From positions 1 through 64,000 of the forward strand of contig JANQOK010000008.1 of assembly GCA_028289645.1 (NCBI GenBank): DNA of 64,000 nucleotides, given 5' to 3'. Within the stretch, counting starts at the first letter, position 1. Each line of letters opens with the position of its first letter. Source of the stretch: Anderseniella sp. GTDB lineage: Bacteria; Pseudomonadota; Alphaproteobacteria; Rhizobiales; Aestuariivirgaceae. Below the pieces are notes generated by a model. The model ran no database searches, was not told the origin of the DNA, and saw nothing but the letters and a program-made list of their open reading frames with translations. The translations under genes and the position numbers were made by a program. Below are positions 26,660 through 36,400 of this stretch, piece by piece.

Positions 26660-28246
26660 TTACAGGTTGAGCCTGGCCAGGGCCGCCCTGGCGCGCGCCA
26701 GCATGTCTTCTTCGGCAAACTGGAGAGCTTTGAAGAAATCGTCCTGACAATAGGCCCGGCTGGACTGGCGGATGATGTCGGCATGGCACCTGGCAAGCTC
26801 GGTCTTGCCGGCCAGTTCGTTGGCAAGTGCCGCAATGGTGTGGATGTGTATGTGGGCATTGGGCGCCTTGGTGGCCCGCTCAGCCCATCCAGCTGCCGCT
26901 TCATAGTCGCCGCGCACGATATGTGACATGGCGCGGGTTGCAAGCATGGCGTAGTTGAGCGGATCGATAGGGCTCAGCGATATTGCCTTCATGATGTTGT
27001 CCTGGCTGGTCTGGCCGTCGCCCATCAGGGCGCCAAGCAAGGCCCGGTTGTAGATGGCAAAGGCGTAGTTCGGACTGAGCTCAACACTTCTTTCAAGCCA
27101 GGGCACACCGGCATCAAGATCACCGGACAGCCACTGCGACCGGCCCATCATCAGGTTCACGAACGGGTCGAACGGATCAAGCTGCAGACCTTTTTCCGCA
27201 TACAGCCGGGCCAGGTTTCTCTGTTCGCCATGGTCTCCGGCATGTCCAAGGAACGCGTTCTGGAAGTGGGTGAATGACAATCCTGCGTGGGCGCGGGCAA
27301 AGCCGTGGTCAGCCGACACGGCACGGTCGAACATTCGGGTTGCTATCGCATTGTCATGCGGATTGAAGCGATACATGTGCCACAGCCCGCGATGATAGGC
27401 CGACCAGGCATCCAGATTTTCGGTTGGCAGCTTGGCGGCCTCGATGGCCTCCTTGACCTGAATGCGGGTTTCTATGGCGGTGACAATGTTGGCCGATATG
27501 GTCGAGCGCAATTGCAGCAGGTCGTCCATGGAGCTTTCAAACCGGTCAGCCCATACGGTCTGGCCGTCAGGCGCATGGGAAAGCTCGACCGTTACGATGC
27601 TGGTGCGGTCGCGGAATGCGATACTTCCAGTCAGCACGTAGCGTGCGCCCAGGATACGGCCGGCCTCGGCAATGTCGACATCGGCGTCTCGAAACCTGAA
27701 CGTCGAGCCGCGAGCAATGACGAACAGCCAGTGCAGCCTGGAAAGTTCCAGTATGACTTCCTGGGACACCGCGTCGCCAAGGGTGCCGAAGCGTTCGTCG
27801 GGGGTCAGCACCTGCAACGGCAGCACGGCAATCGACGGGCGCCCACCGGTTGCAGCCGCGCCCGGACTTTCAACCTCCGGAGATGCGGTACCGGTATCAT
27901 GGTGTGGGCGGGTTGATCCTACAGCGGGAATTGTGTCTGCGGATTCAACTTCACCAACAAACCGGAAGCCGCGGCCATGCACCGTGCGGATTAGTTTCTG
28001 AGCCTTGCCGTCGTCGTCAATGGCCTGACGGGCCATGCGGACCCGGCTGTTGACCACCGCCTCCGATACCACCCTGCCGCCCCAGACGTGCAGGTTAATC
28101 TCATCCTTGGTCACCAGCCTGGCATGGTTGGAGACGATCAGTTCGAGCAATGCAAACACCTGCGGTTCGACCTTGCGCGGCACACCGCCTGAGCGCAGCT
28201 CAAAGCGATCAGTATCGAGCTCGAAGTTGTCAAACCTGTAAATCAC
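26660..28246 (-). CDS. CadC-like winged-helix regulator with TolB-like and TPR domains
   Basis: 528 residues. An OmpR/CadC-type DNA-binding domain occupies ~1-100 (VEPQVFALLELIVSNHARLVTKDEINLHVWGG, IRTVHGRGFRFVGEV). A TolB/FlgO-like segment follows at ~145-270 (IAVLPLQVLTPDERFGTLGDAVSQEVILELSRL), then TPR-like helices to the end (WSGDLDAGVPWLERSVELSPNYAFAIYNRALLGAL). There is no clear membrane span, so it is probably cytoplasmic. The start is GTG at 28246 with AGAAGG ahead. Such proteins are transcriptional regulators with unknown signals. It diverges from the methyltransferase at 28495, a possible target. In the 239-base gap towards urtA I see only the urtA leader elements. Confidence 0.85.
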   Translation of the reverse strand: MIYRFDNFELDTDRFELRSGGVPRKVEPQVFALLELIVSNHARLVTKDEINLHVWGGRVVSEAVVNSRVRMARQAIDDDGKAQKLIRTVHGRGFRFVGEVESADTIPAVGSTRPHHDTGTASPEVESPGAAATGGRPSIAVLPLQVLTPDERFGTLGDAVSQEVILELSRLHWLFVIARGSTFRFRDADVDIAEAGRILGARYVLTGSIAFRDRTSIVTVELSHAPDGQTVWADRFESSMDDLLQLRSTISANIVTAIETRIQVKEAIEAAKLPTENLDAWSAYHRGLWHMYRFNPHDNAIATRMFDRAVSADHGFARAHAGLSFTHFQNAFLGHAGDHGEQRNLARLYAEKGLQLDPFDPFVNLMMGRSQWLSGDLDAGVPWLERSVELSPNYAFAIYNRALLGALMGDGQTSQDNIMKAISLSPIDPLNYAMLATRAMSHIVRGDYEAAAGWAERATKAPNAHIHIHTIAALANELAGKTELARCHADIIRQSSRAYCQDDFFKALQFAEEDMLARARAALARLNL

Positions 28247-28494
28247 GGTGCCTTCTGCCGTCTGTGAATCTTGCGGGACGCAATTAGCTCAAACCACAAC
28301 CCCAACAATGTGCGATTTCTCACTCTGCACAATTATGCATGGTTTCTGCAGATTTTCTAAATCCCGTCTGCAAGCATGCTGCTGCGTTTTCGATCATGGT
28401 GACCTCAAACAGGCAGCCAATCTCATGAACTGGTTCACGAGATTGGCTGCCCCGGTTGGCATGGTGTCGACCGGACAACATAGAGGAAACCGTG

Positions 28495-29313
28495 ATGGAT
28501 CAGATCACCCAACCGGATTTTAGTGCAATCAAGGCCAAGCAGAATGCAGCATGGTCTTCAGGCGATTACGCGATCGTCGGCACGACGCTGCAAATTGTCG
28601 GCGAGAACCTTGCCGAGGCGATGGACCTGCGCTCGGGCCAGAAGGTGCTGGATGTTGCAGCCGGCAATGGCAATTTCACCCTGGCAGCTGCGCGCAGGTG
28701 GGCAGAAGTCACCTCAACCGACTACGTTGCCAGCCTGCTGGAGCGTGGCAAGCAACGGGCGGAAACCGAACGTCTTGATGTCAATTTCCAGCTCGCTGAC
28801 GCCGAGGAGCTGCCGTTCGCGGATGCCAGCTTCGATGCGGTTGGCTCGACATTCGGGGTGATGTTCACACCCAACCAGAACAAGGCTGCGGCTGAAATGC
28901 TAAGGGTATGCAGGAGCGGCGGCAAAATCGGCCTGGCGAACTGGACGCCGGAGGGTTTCATCGGGGCGCTGTTCAAGGTCATCGGCCGTTACATGCCGCC
29001 GCCGGCCGGTGTGCAGTCTCCCTCCCTGTGGGGCACCAAAACCCGGCTTGAAGAGCTGTTCGGCGATACCGGTTCAGACATCAAGATCACCGAGCGGGAT
29101 TTCACCTTCAGATACCGCTCGCCGGATCACTGGCTGCAGATTTTCCGGGACTTTTACGGACCTACACACAAGGCTTTCGGTGCACTGGATGCCGATGCCC
29201 GCGCATCGTTGAGCGAAGACCTGCTTGACCTGATCGCGCGCAACAACGTGGCGGATGACGGCACCATGGTGGTACCGTCGGCCTATCTGGAGGTCGTGGT
29301 GACCCGGCGCTAG
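28495..29313 (+). CDS. Class I SAM-dependent methyltransferase (UbiE/Methyltransf_11 type)
   Basis: About 272 residues. Motif I is VLDVAAGNGNFTLAAARR; STDYVASLLERGKQRAE, FQLADAEELPFADASFDAVGSTFGVMFTPNQ and EMLRVCRSGGKIGLANWTPEGFIG follow. The start QNAAWSSGDYAIVGTTLQIVGENLAEAMDL is typical of a small family of uncharacterised methyltransferases. The ATG at 28495 has AGAGGAAA upstream. It is divergent from the CadC-like regulator, and the 248-base gap between them should hold both promoters; I see no clear operator in it. The substrate is unknown. Confidence 0.83.
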   Translation: MDQITQPDFSAIKAKQNAAWSSGDYAIVGTTLQIVGENLAEAMDLRSGQKVLDVAAGNGNFTLAAARRWAEVTSTDYVASLLERGKQRAETERLDVNFQLADAEELPFADASFDAVGSTFGVMFTPNQNKAAAEMLRVCRSGGKIGLANWTPEGFIGALFKVIGRYMPPPAGVQSPSLWGTKTRLEELFGDTGSDIKITERDFTFRYRSPDHWLQIFRDFYGPTHKAFGALDADARASLSEDLLDLIARNNVADDGTMVVPSAYLEVVVTRR

Positions 29314-29344
29314 AGTAACCCTGCCCTCAGAAGCCAAATCTAGT

Positions 29345-29373
29345 CTGCAATCAGGTGGTAAGCCTGGTTGCAG
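29345..29373. terminator. Hairpin between convergent genes
   Basis: CTGCAATCAGG (29345-29355) and CCTGGTTGCAG (29363-29373) pair over 11 bp with a single G-U wobble and a 7-base loop. The hairpin lies between the methyltransferase stop (29313) and the stop of the AAA+ ATPase (29401). No strong U-run follows on either strand, so it may mark 3' ends processed from both sides. Confidence 0.55.
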
Positions 29374-29400
29374 GCTGTCCTGAGCTCAGCGGAATTTGCG

Positions 29401-30861
29401 CTAGCTCCTCTTGACCCCGAACATTGTGCCGTCCGATTTCTTGACGAACAGGTTTGCAAGGGCGTCGTCTATGTTGTCGGCGGTGAACTGGGGCTTGGTG
29501 CCTTCGAATTTGCAGGATGCCAGCACCTGCTCCACGATGAATTTCGGCTGGAAATAGGCCAGCGGCACGCCATTTTGCCTAATGCCGCCAATAACATGGC
29601 TGAAAACTTCATCTGTGACCGCCAGACCGTGTTTTTCCGCCATGCCAACAAATACGTTGCGGAAAAGGTCTTCAGGCGGCTCAACAGTTTCAAGCTTGTA
29701 GCTGATACGGCGCTGGAAGGCCGGATCCATGAGATCGTCGGGATGCATGTTGGTTGAGAAAATCACGATTTCGTCGAAAGGTATCATCACACTTTTGCCG
29801 GTGTGAAGCGTGAGATAGTCTACACGGCTGTTCAATGGAACAATCCAGCGATTTAGGATGTCCTCGGGCTTGGCACGCTGGCGACCGAAATCATCGATCA
29901 GAAATGTACCGTTCAGGGCCTTGATATGAAGCGGTGCTTCATAGAATTTTGATACCGGATTAAACTTGAGATCGAGCATTTCTATCGTCAATTCGCCACC
30001 CGTCATCACCATCGGCCGTTCGCATGCAACCCAACGCGGGTCGATACGGCTTCGGCGCAGGCGCGAAGCATCGTTTTGGATGGGCGCGTCGGCCACCGGC
30101 CGGTGAACGGCCGGATCGAAAACCCTCATGATCTCGCCATTGATCTCCACGCAATAAGGAACATAAATGACATTCTGGAAGATGTTGCCGACGATCTCGG
30201 CGATCGTCGTCTTGCCATTTCCCGCAGGTCCGTAGATGAGGATGGCGTTTCCCGAATTGACCGCGGGCCCCAGCCGGCTCACAAACCGTTCCGTCATGGC
30301 AAGGTTGGAAAATGCCTCGTCCAGCTTCTGACGCGTCACAACTTCGTTGCTAACCCGTTGTCGCAGGATCCTGTCCTGGTAGTCTTTGAGAGAAACCGGC
30401 GCCGGCCCGAAATACTGACCACGGCTCAATGCATCGACAGCCCACTCACGCCCGGCGCGGGTGAGCGTAAGGCGCATTTCCCGGCTTAACCCTTCTCCGG
30501 CAGCAGAGCCTAACGCTTCTACAAGCTTGCGCTCCTTGGCTGTCTGCAAAAGCTGCTCCACAACCGTGCTGGACAATTTTATGGCCTTTGCCATCTGCGA
30601 CGCAGTTTCGATGTTTTCTGCGTACATGCCCTTGATGGCCAACTCTAAAAGGAACACGGCATCGATACCCGTGTCCTCCAGCGTCGTCGGCACCTGTGGC
30701 GCATCTGCAAGTACCGTATCGATTTGTGACTTGGTCAGGAAACCAAGGGCAACGATGCTGTCGCCAAGACGACCGCCATTGACCTTTTGATGATCGATTG
30801 CCTGATTGATGGCTTCCGGAGAAGCAAGACCTTTGGCGACAAGAAGATTGCCTATGTTCAT
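29401..30861 (-). CDS. AAA+ ATPase with GspE/MshEN-like N-terminal domain
   Basis: 486 residues. Residues ~1-55 (NIGNLLVAKGLASPEAINQAIDHQK, GGRLGDSIVALGFLTKSQID) match the GspE/PilB N-terminal MshEN fold, which binds c-di-GMP in some ATPases. A central helical region (~60-190, winged-helix-like) leads to a AAA+ ATPase with Walker A GPAGNGKTTIAEIVG, a metal-site FLIDDFGRQRA, IVIFSTNMHPDDLMDPAFQRRISYK (sensor/arginine-finger region) and a C-terminal lid. This is not a classical secretion ATPase, since no pilus or secretion gene is near. AGAGG precedes the ATG. The role is unknown, and gene architecture is the main clue. Confidence 0.8.
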   Translation of the reverse strand: MNIGNLLVAKGLASPEAINQAIDHQKVNGGRLGDSIVALGFLTKSQIDTVLADAPQVPTTLEDTGIDAVFLLELAIKGMYAENIETASQMAKAIKLSSTVVEQLLQTAKERKLVEALGSAAGEGLSREMRLTLTRAGREWAVDALSRGQYFGPAPVSLKDYQDRILRQRVSNEVVTRQKLDEAFSNLAMTERFVSRLGPAVNSGNAILIYGPAGNGKTTIAEIVGNIFQNVIYVPYCVEINGEIMRVFDPAVHRPVADAPIQNDASRLRRSRIDPRWVACERPMVMTGGELTIEMLDLKFNPVSKFYEAPLHIKALNGTFLIDDFGRQRAKPEDILNRWIVPLNSRVDYLTLHTGKSVMIPFDEIVIFSTNMHPDDLMDPAFQRRISYKLETVEPPEDLFRNVFVGMAEKHGLAVTDEVFSHVIGGIRQNGVPLAYFQPKFIVEQVLASCKFEGTKPQFTADNIDDALANLFVKKSDGTMFGVKRS

Positions 30862-31156
30862 GTCTGCGCACCTCTTGCTATCGCCGCTGACGTGGGGCCG
30901 TAACCGATTTCAGGGCAGAGTAATTTTCAGAAAACAACACTTCATGAATTGATCATCACAGGGGAAGACAATTTACGTAGGGATAAACCAAGACAAGCCG
31001 GTCGCGTGGCCAAACACGGACAAGGCGGCTCTGGAATGCCATTGGCCGTCACGGCGGAATGATGAGTAAGTGTCGAGATGGTGAGGCCTGACAATCAAGC
31101 TGAAGCACCACCCAACGCCCGTCCCCTTGACTCATTCACGTGAGTTGGCTTTACTG

Positions 31157-31171
31157 GAACAAAACAAGAAC
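31157..31171 (+). promoter_or_regulatory. LexA (SOS) box of the imuA-imuB-dnaE2 operon
   Basis: GAAC (31157-31160), seven bases, GAAC (31168-31171) exactly fits the direct-repeat LexA box known from alphaproteobacteria. It lies 28 bases before the chosen imuA start, a normal place for SOS repression. The 337-base gap from 30862 to 31198 otherwise shows nothing recognisable. Confidence 0.85.
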
Positions 31172-31198
31172 GATTATATTGCCAAAGGATCGCAAGGG

Positions 31199-32035
31199 AT
31201 GGCCGCGATTGCCCATAAACGCATTGCGGATGCCACAAAAAGCCTGGCTCAAAGCTTGTCTCCCGGACCTGGGCAGACAGCTTGCCAGCCCGGTGCATCG
31301 TTTGGCATTCCAGCGCTGGATCAGCACCTGAGCGGCGGCATGTGGAGCAATGCACTGCATGAAGTGCGGTGCTCCCTGGCACGTGATTTCGCCTGTGCCG
31401 CCGGGTTTGCGCTGGGACTGGCTGCGCAATTCGGCAAGCAGGATGCGAAGAGGATCTTGTGGGTCATCGACCCTGCGGCATCGGTTGATTCCGGCCTGCC
31501 CTTTCCCGATGGACTGAGCGAGCACGGCATCGATCCGAAACGGATGATTTTTGTACGCCCGATCACCCTGCAGGATGCCTTGTGGTCGGCTGACCAGGCG
31601 GCCAAGTGCAGCGATCTTTCAGCGGTGGTTTTTCAGGTCAAGGGCAATCCGAAGCCGTTTGACATGACCGCCACACGCCGGCTGATGCTGCGGGCCCGCG
31701 AAAGCGGCGTGCTGGTTTGCGTGCTGCGGCAAAGCGGCGCCGAAGAAGCCAGTGCAGCAGCCACGCGCTGGCATGTGGAAATCATGCCTTCGGGAGATGA
31801 TGCCGATTTTGAACACGGCCCCGGACAGGCGCGTCATGCGCAGACACTTGAACGCAACCGCCACGGGCGCACAGGACAATGGACTTTGGTATGGAACCCG
31901 GAAAGCCGAGCCTTTGAGGATGGCACATCGAACCTTGAAACAACGCATCGCGTCCATCGCATTCACGCATCTGCCCACAGACCGGATCGCCCGGTTGAAA
32001 TGGGGCAAGTCGTGGATCTTGAACGCGCGTCCTGA
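31199..32035 (+). CDS. imuA: ImuA, SOS mutasome RecA-like protein
   Basis: About 278 residues. It resembles RecA/SulA-like ImuA: FGIPALDQHLSGGMWSNALHEVRCSLARDFACAAGFALGLAAQ with a degenerate P-loop region, ILWVIDPAASVDSGLPFPDG, DQAAKCSDLSAVVFQVKG. ImuA binds ImuB and is required for translesion mutagenesis with DnaE2. The ATG at 31199 is chosen since the LexA box lies just upstream; an in-frame TTG at 31127 would put the operator inside the coding region. It overlaps imuB by about 116 bases. Confidence 0.9.
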   Translation: MAAIAHKRIADATKSLAQSLSPGPGQTACQPGASFGIPALDQHLSGGMWSNALHEVRCSLARDFACAAGFALGLAAQFGKQDAKRILWVIDPAASVDSGLPFPDGLSEHGIDPKRMIFVRPITLQDALWSADQAAKCSDLSAVVFQVKGNPKPFDMTATRRLMLRARESGVLVCVLRQSGAEEASAAATRWHVEIMPSGDDADFEHGPGQARHAQTLERNRHGRTGQWTLVWNPESRAFEDGTSNLETTHRVHRIHASAHRPDRPVEMGQVVDLERAS

Positions 32036-33497
32036 CACCCCGCCGATTGTCGTTACGGATATGGAAAACAATGCCGTTCGCGTCGTGGCGCATGAAACCC
32101 ATGCGGCGCGCTCAGGCATTTTCAACGGGCAAAGCCTGAGCGATGCCCGGGCCCTGGTGCCTGACCTTGAGTGCCATTCAAGAGACCGGGCCGCGGAGCG
32201 CAAGCTGCTTGGCTCACTTGCCGCATGGTGCGAACGCTACACGCCACTGGTCGCACTGGATGGTGACGACAGCCTGTTGATGGATGTCACCGGATGCACC
32301 CACCTGTTTGGCGGAGAGGCAAGCTTCATTGCCGACATCGAAACCCGGCTTGCGGCGCAGGGGTTCACCATCCGCACCTGCCTTGCAGATACCGCCGGTG
32401 CGGCATGGGCCATGGCACGGTACGGCACTGAACGGATTATCGCCTGCGATCAACATGAAGACGCCATCAGCCCCCTGCCGCTTGCCGGCCTTCGTCTTGA
32501 CGCTGCGCTTGTAAAGAGCCTTGGCCGGGTCGGCTTCAAGACCATTGGCTGCATTGCCGAGATACCGCGCGCACCGCTGACGGCACGCTTCGGCACGTAT
32601 CTGCTTGACAGGCTGGATCAGGCGTCGGGCCGTCAGGACGAGATCATTTCGCCGCTCATGCCGGTTGCCGAGCTGGCGTCGGAAAAACGCTTTGCAGATC
32701 CGATTGTGCATGAAGACGACATCAAGCGCTGCATCGGCCCTCTGGCCGGCAACATCATTGCCTTGCTGGAGCGCCGCGATCTCGGCGTAAGAACGTGCGA
32801 GTTAAAACTGTTTCGGGTTGACGGTGAAGTCCAGTCGCTCAGTGTTCACGCGTCCAACCCGCTGCGCGATGCAGAGCGCATCGCCGCCTTATTCCATGAA
32901 CGCCTGGCCAGGCTGCACACCGATCTGGATGCAGGCTTCGGGTTCGACATCGTACGGCTCAATATCCTGCAGGCAGATCCGTTCAATGGCGGCCAGCATG
33001 ACCTGGTTGAGCGCCAGGATGCCGGCGACGGGTACGATGCCCTCATCGACCGGCTGGGGGCCCGGCTGGGGCGCGACCGGGTGCTGCAGTTTTCCTTCAC
33101 CGACACCCATATTCCGGAGCGCCGGTTTGCCCTTGTGCCGGTGTGCGGACGTGACGGCAAAACCGACCCGGAGCAGATTGTATTGCCCGGCCCTGCCCGT
33201 ACACCGACCCGTCCTCTGGTGCTGCTGGAAAGACCGGAGCCCATAGATGCCATCGCCCAGGTGCCCGACAGCCCGCCAAGCCGGTTCCGCTGGCGCAAGG
33301 TGCTGTATGAAATTGCCCGCTCGGAAGGCCCGGAGCGGATTGCCTGTGAATGGTGGCGCGACGGACGGACCAGCCTGAGCCGGGATTATTTTCGTGTCGA
33401 GGACACGCAGGGCTATCGTTTCTGGCTGTTTCGGTACGGGCTGTATGACCGCGAAACCGCACGGCCGGACTGGTACATGCACGGGCTGTTCTCATGA
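31920..33497 (+). CDS. imuB: ImuB, Y-family polymerase-like clamp-binding protein
   Basis: About 525 residues of the Y-family fold. The first catalytic acid motif is replaced (IASIAFTHLPTDRIARL at the place of DMDxFFA), while ALDGDDSLLMDVTG and the helix-hairpin (LGRVGFKTIGCIAEIPRAPLTARFG) are present. This pattern marks ImuB, a non-catalytic hub that links DnaE2 to the sliding clamp. The ATG at 31920 gives the usual length; the frame extends back to 31752 within imuA. The stop overlaps the dnaE2 start as ATGA. Confidence 0.92.
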   Translation: MAHRTLKQRIASIAFTHLPTDRIARLKWGKSWILNARPDTPPIVVTDMENNAVRVVAHETHAARSGIFNGQSLSDARALVPDLECHSRDRAAERKLLGSLAAWCERYTPLVALDGDDSLLMDVTGCTHLFGGEASFIADIETRLAAQGFTIRTCLADTAGAAWAMARYGTERIIACDQHEDAISPLPLAGLRLDAALVKSLGRVGFKTIGCIAEIPRAPLTARFGTYLLDRLDQASGRQDEIISPLMPVAELASEKRFADPIVHEDDIKRCIGPLAGNIIALLERRDLGVRTCELKLFRVDGEVQSLSVHASNPLRDAERIAALFHERLARLHTDLDAGFGFDIVRLNILQADPFNGGQHDLVERQDAGDGYDALIDRLGARLGRDRVLQFSFTDTHIPERRFALVPVCGRDGKTDPEQIVLPGPARTPTRPLVLLERPEPIDAIAQVPDSPPSRFRWRKVLYEIARSEGPERIACEWWRDGRTSLSRDYFRVEDTQGYRFWLFRYGLYDRETARPDWYMHGLFS

Positions 33498-36400
33498 CCC
33501 GGTACTGCGAACTTGCATGCAGCAGCAATTTCTCATTCCTGCGCGGCGCCTCCCATCCGGAAGAACTGGTTGTACAGGCACAGCACCTGGGGCTGAGCGG
33601 GCTTTGCATCACCGACCGCAATTCCCTGGCAGGTGTCGTGCGCGGGCACATGGCGGCAAAGGAGGCCGGGCTGGCCTATGCGCCGGGCTGCCGTCTGGTG
33701 TTTGCCGACAAGACGCCGGATATCCTGGTGTGGCCGAAAAACCGCCCAGGCTGGGGGCAGCTTTGCGAATTGCTCACGCTTGGCAAGCGGCGCACCGTCA
33801 AGGGCGGATGCGAACTCTACCTGCAGGATCTGCTGGACAATGGCGATGAATTGCTGATGGCGCTGGTGCCGCAACGTGCCGACGAGATGCTGCACAGCTG
33901 TCTTGAAGAACTGGCCACAGCCTTTCCTCATCACGTGCATGTTGCTGCCATGCGCAATCACAATACGATCGACCAGCGCAAGCTGTCCGTAATTGCGAAG
34001 CTGGCAGCCAGTCACCGCGTCCCGCTCATCGCCATTGGCGATGTGCTCTATCACCACCCGGACCGGCGTCCGCTGCAGGACGTGCTGACCTGCATTCGCG
34101 AGCACGAGACCCTGGCGTCCATCGGCACCCGGCTTGAACCCAATGCGGAGAGGCACTTGCGCCCGCCGGCGGAAATGCTGCGCCTGTTCAAAGGGCATGA
34201 GCATGCGGTCGAGAACACCGCGAAGCTGTTTGCACAGATTGAATTCTCGCTTGACGAGTTGCGGTATCAATACCCGGAAGACCCGGTGTTTGAAGAACTC
34301 GGCAACCGGCCCCTGCCGTCACAGGAAGCCCTGGAAAGACTGACCGCAATCGGCCTGAGCAGGCGCTATCCCGATGGCGCACCGCAGAAGGTCATTGACG
34401 CCGTCGCCCACGAAACCCGGCTGATTGCAAAGCTAAACTATGCCCCCTACTTCCTCACCGTTTATGACATCGTGCGCTTTGCGCGGTCGAAGAACATCCT
34501 GTGCCAGGGGCGCGGGTCGGCCGCCAATTCCTCCATCTGTTACTGCCTTGGCATCACCGAGGTCGATCCCGGCAAGGTTGACCTGCTGTTTGAGCGTTTC
34601 ATTTCCGAGGAACGCAACGAGCCGCCGGACATCGACGTAGACTTCGAGCATGAGCGGCGCGAAGAGGTGATCCAGTATATCTATGCCAGGTACGGGCGCG
34701 ACAAGGCCGGCCTTGCCGCCACCGTGATTTCCTACCGGTCGCGCTCCGCCCTGCGCGAGGTCGGCAAGGTGTTCGGACTGTCCGATGACGCGATCACCGC
34801 CATCTCGAGCACCAAGTGGGGCAGCTATTCGCGCGAGATCGACCTGGAAGACGCCCGGCGCGCCGGGCTCGACACAGACGACAAGCACCTGAAACAAATG
34901 CTGGACCTGGCCTCCCAGATCATCGGCTTTCCGCGACACCTGTCACAGCATGTCGGCGGCTTCGTCATCTCGCGGGACCGGCTGTCGTCTCTGATCCCGA
35001 TCGAGAATGCCGCCATGCAGGACCGCACCATCGTCGAATGGGACAAGGACGACCTGGAAAGCCTCAACATGCTGAAGATCGACGTGCTGGCACTGGGCAT
35101 GCTGACCTGCATCCGCAAGGCGTTCAGTTTTCTGCACAGCCATTACGGACGCAGCGAAACCCTGTCCTCGCTGCCCGACGAGGATGAGGCGACCTATGAC
35201 ATGATCTGCCGGGCAGATACGATCGGCGTGTTCCAGATTGAGAGCCGGGCCCAGATGTCGATGCTGCCGCGCCTCAAGCCGAGGAGCTATTACGACCTGG
35301 TCATCGAGGTGGCGATCGTGCGGCCGGGGCCGATTCAGGGCGACATGGTGCACCCCTATCTGCGCCGGCGCCAGGGCAAGGAGCAGGTCAGTTTTCCCAA
35401 GGCGGAGCTGACCGAGGTGCTCGGCAAGACGCTGGGAGTGCCGCTGTTTCAGGAGCAGGCCATGAACATCGCCATCGTGGCGGCGAAGTTCTCGCCCGGC
35501 GAGGCTGACAAGCTGCGCCGCGCCATGGCGACTTTCAGGCGTGTCGGCACCATCAATTCATTCCGGGACAAGATGGTCGAGGGCATGGTGTCGAACGGCT
35601 ATGAACGGGAATTTGCCGAACATTGCTTCAAGCAGATCGAAGGCTTTGGCGACTATGGCTTCCCCGAAAGCCATGCCGCCAGCTTTGCCCTGCTGGTCTA
35701 TGTGTCGTGCTGGCTGAAGTGTTATTATCCGGACGTGTTCTGCGCCGCCATCTTGAATTCGCAGCCCATGGGGTTTTATGCGCCGGCCCAGCTGATCCGC
35801 GATGCCCGCGAACACGGCGTCGACGTGCGTGATGTCGACATCAACCATTCCGACTGGCTGTCGCTGCTGGAGCCGGACGCCGGCACGCTGCCGGTTTCCC
35901 GGCAACATCGCCCGCAGCAGGCGGTTCAGAAAAACACCCATGCGGTGCGGCTGGGGCTGCAGCAGGTCAAGGGGTTTGGCGAAGAGGATGCAAAACTGCT
36001 GATCGCGCATCGCGAGCGCGGTTATGACAGCGTACGTGATCTATGGATGCGTTCGGGGCTGACCCGCCGGGTCATTGAAAAGCTTGCCGATGCCGACTGC
36101 TTCCGTTCCATCGGCCTGAACCGGCGTGATGCACTGTGGGCGGTAAAGGCTCTTGATCCGCTAAGCAGCAGCGAACGCCTGCCCCTGTTTGCTGCAGCAG
36201 ATGCACATGACCTGCAGCGTGAACCTGATATTCACCTGCCGCCAATGCCGCTGGGAGAACACGTCATCAACGATTATCAATCGCTGTCTTATTCACTGAA
36301 GGCACATCCGGTCTCATTCCTGCGGCAACGCCTGGTGCAACAGCGTCACGTGAAAAGCGAAGCCCTGCCGACAATACCCGATGGGCGCATGGTGAAAGTG

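Noticed and set aside
31127-31198. Upstream TTG start for imuA giving a longer protein
   Set aside because: The LexA box at 31157-31171 would lie inside the coding region, and the ATG at 31199 fits the family length.
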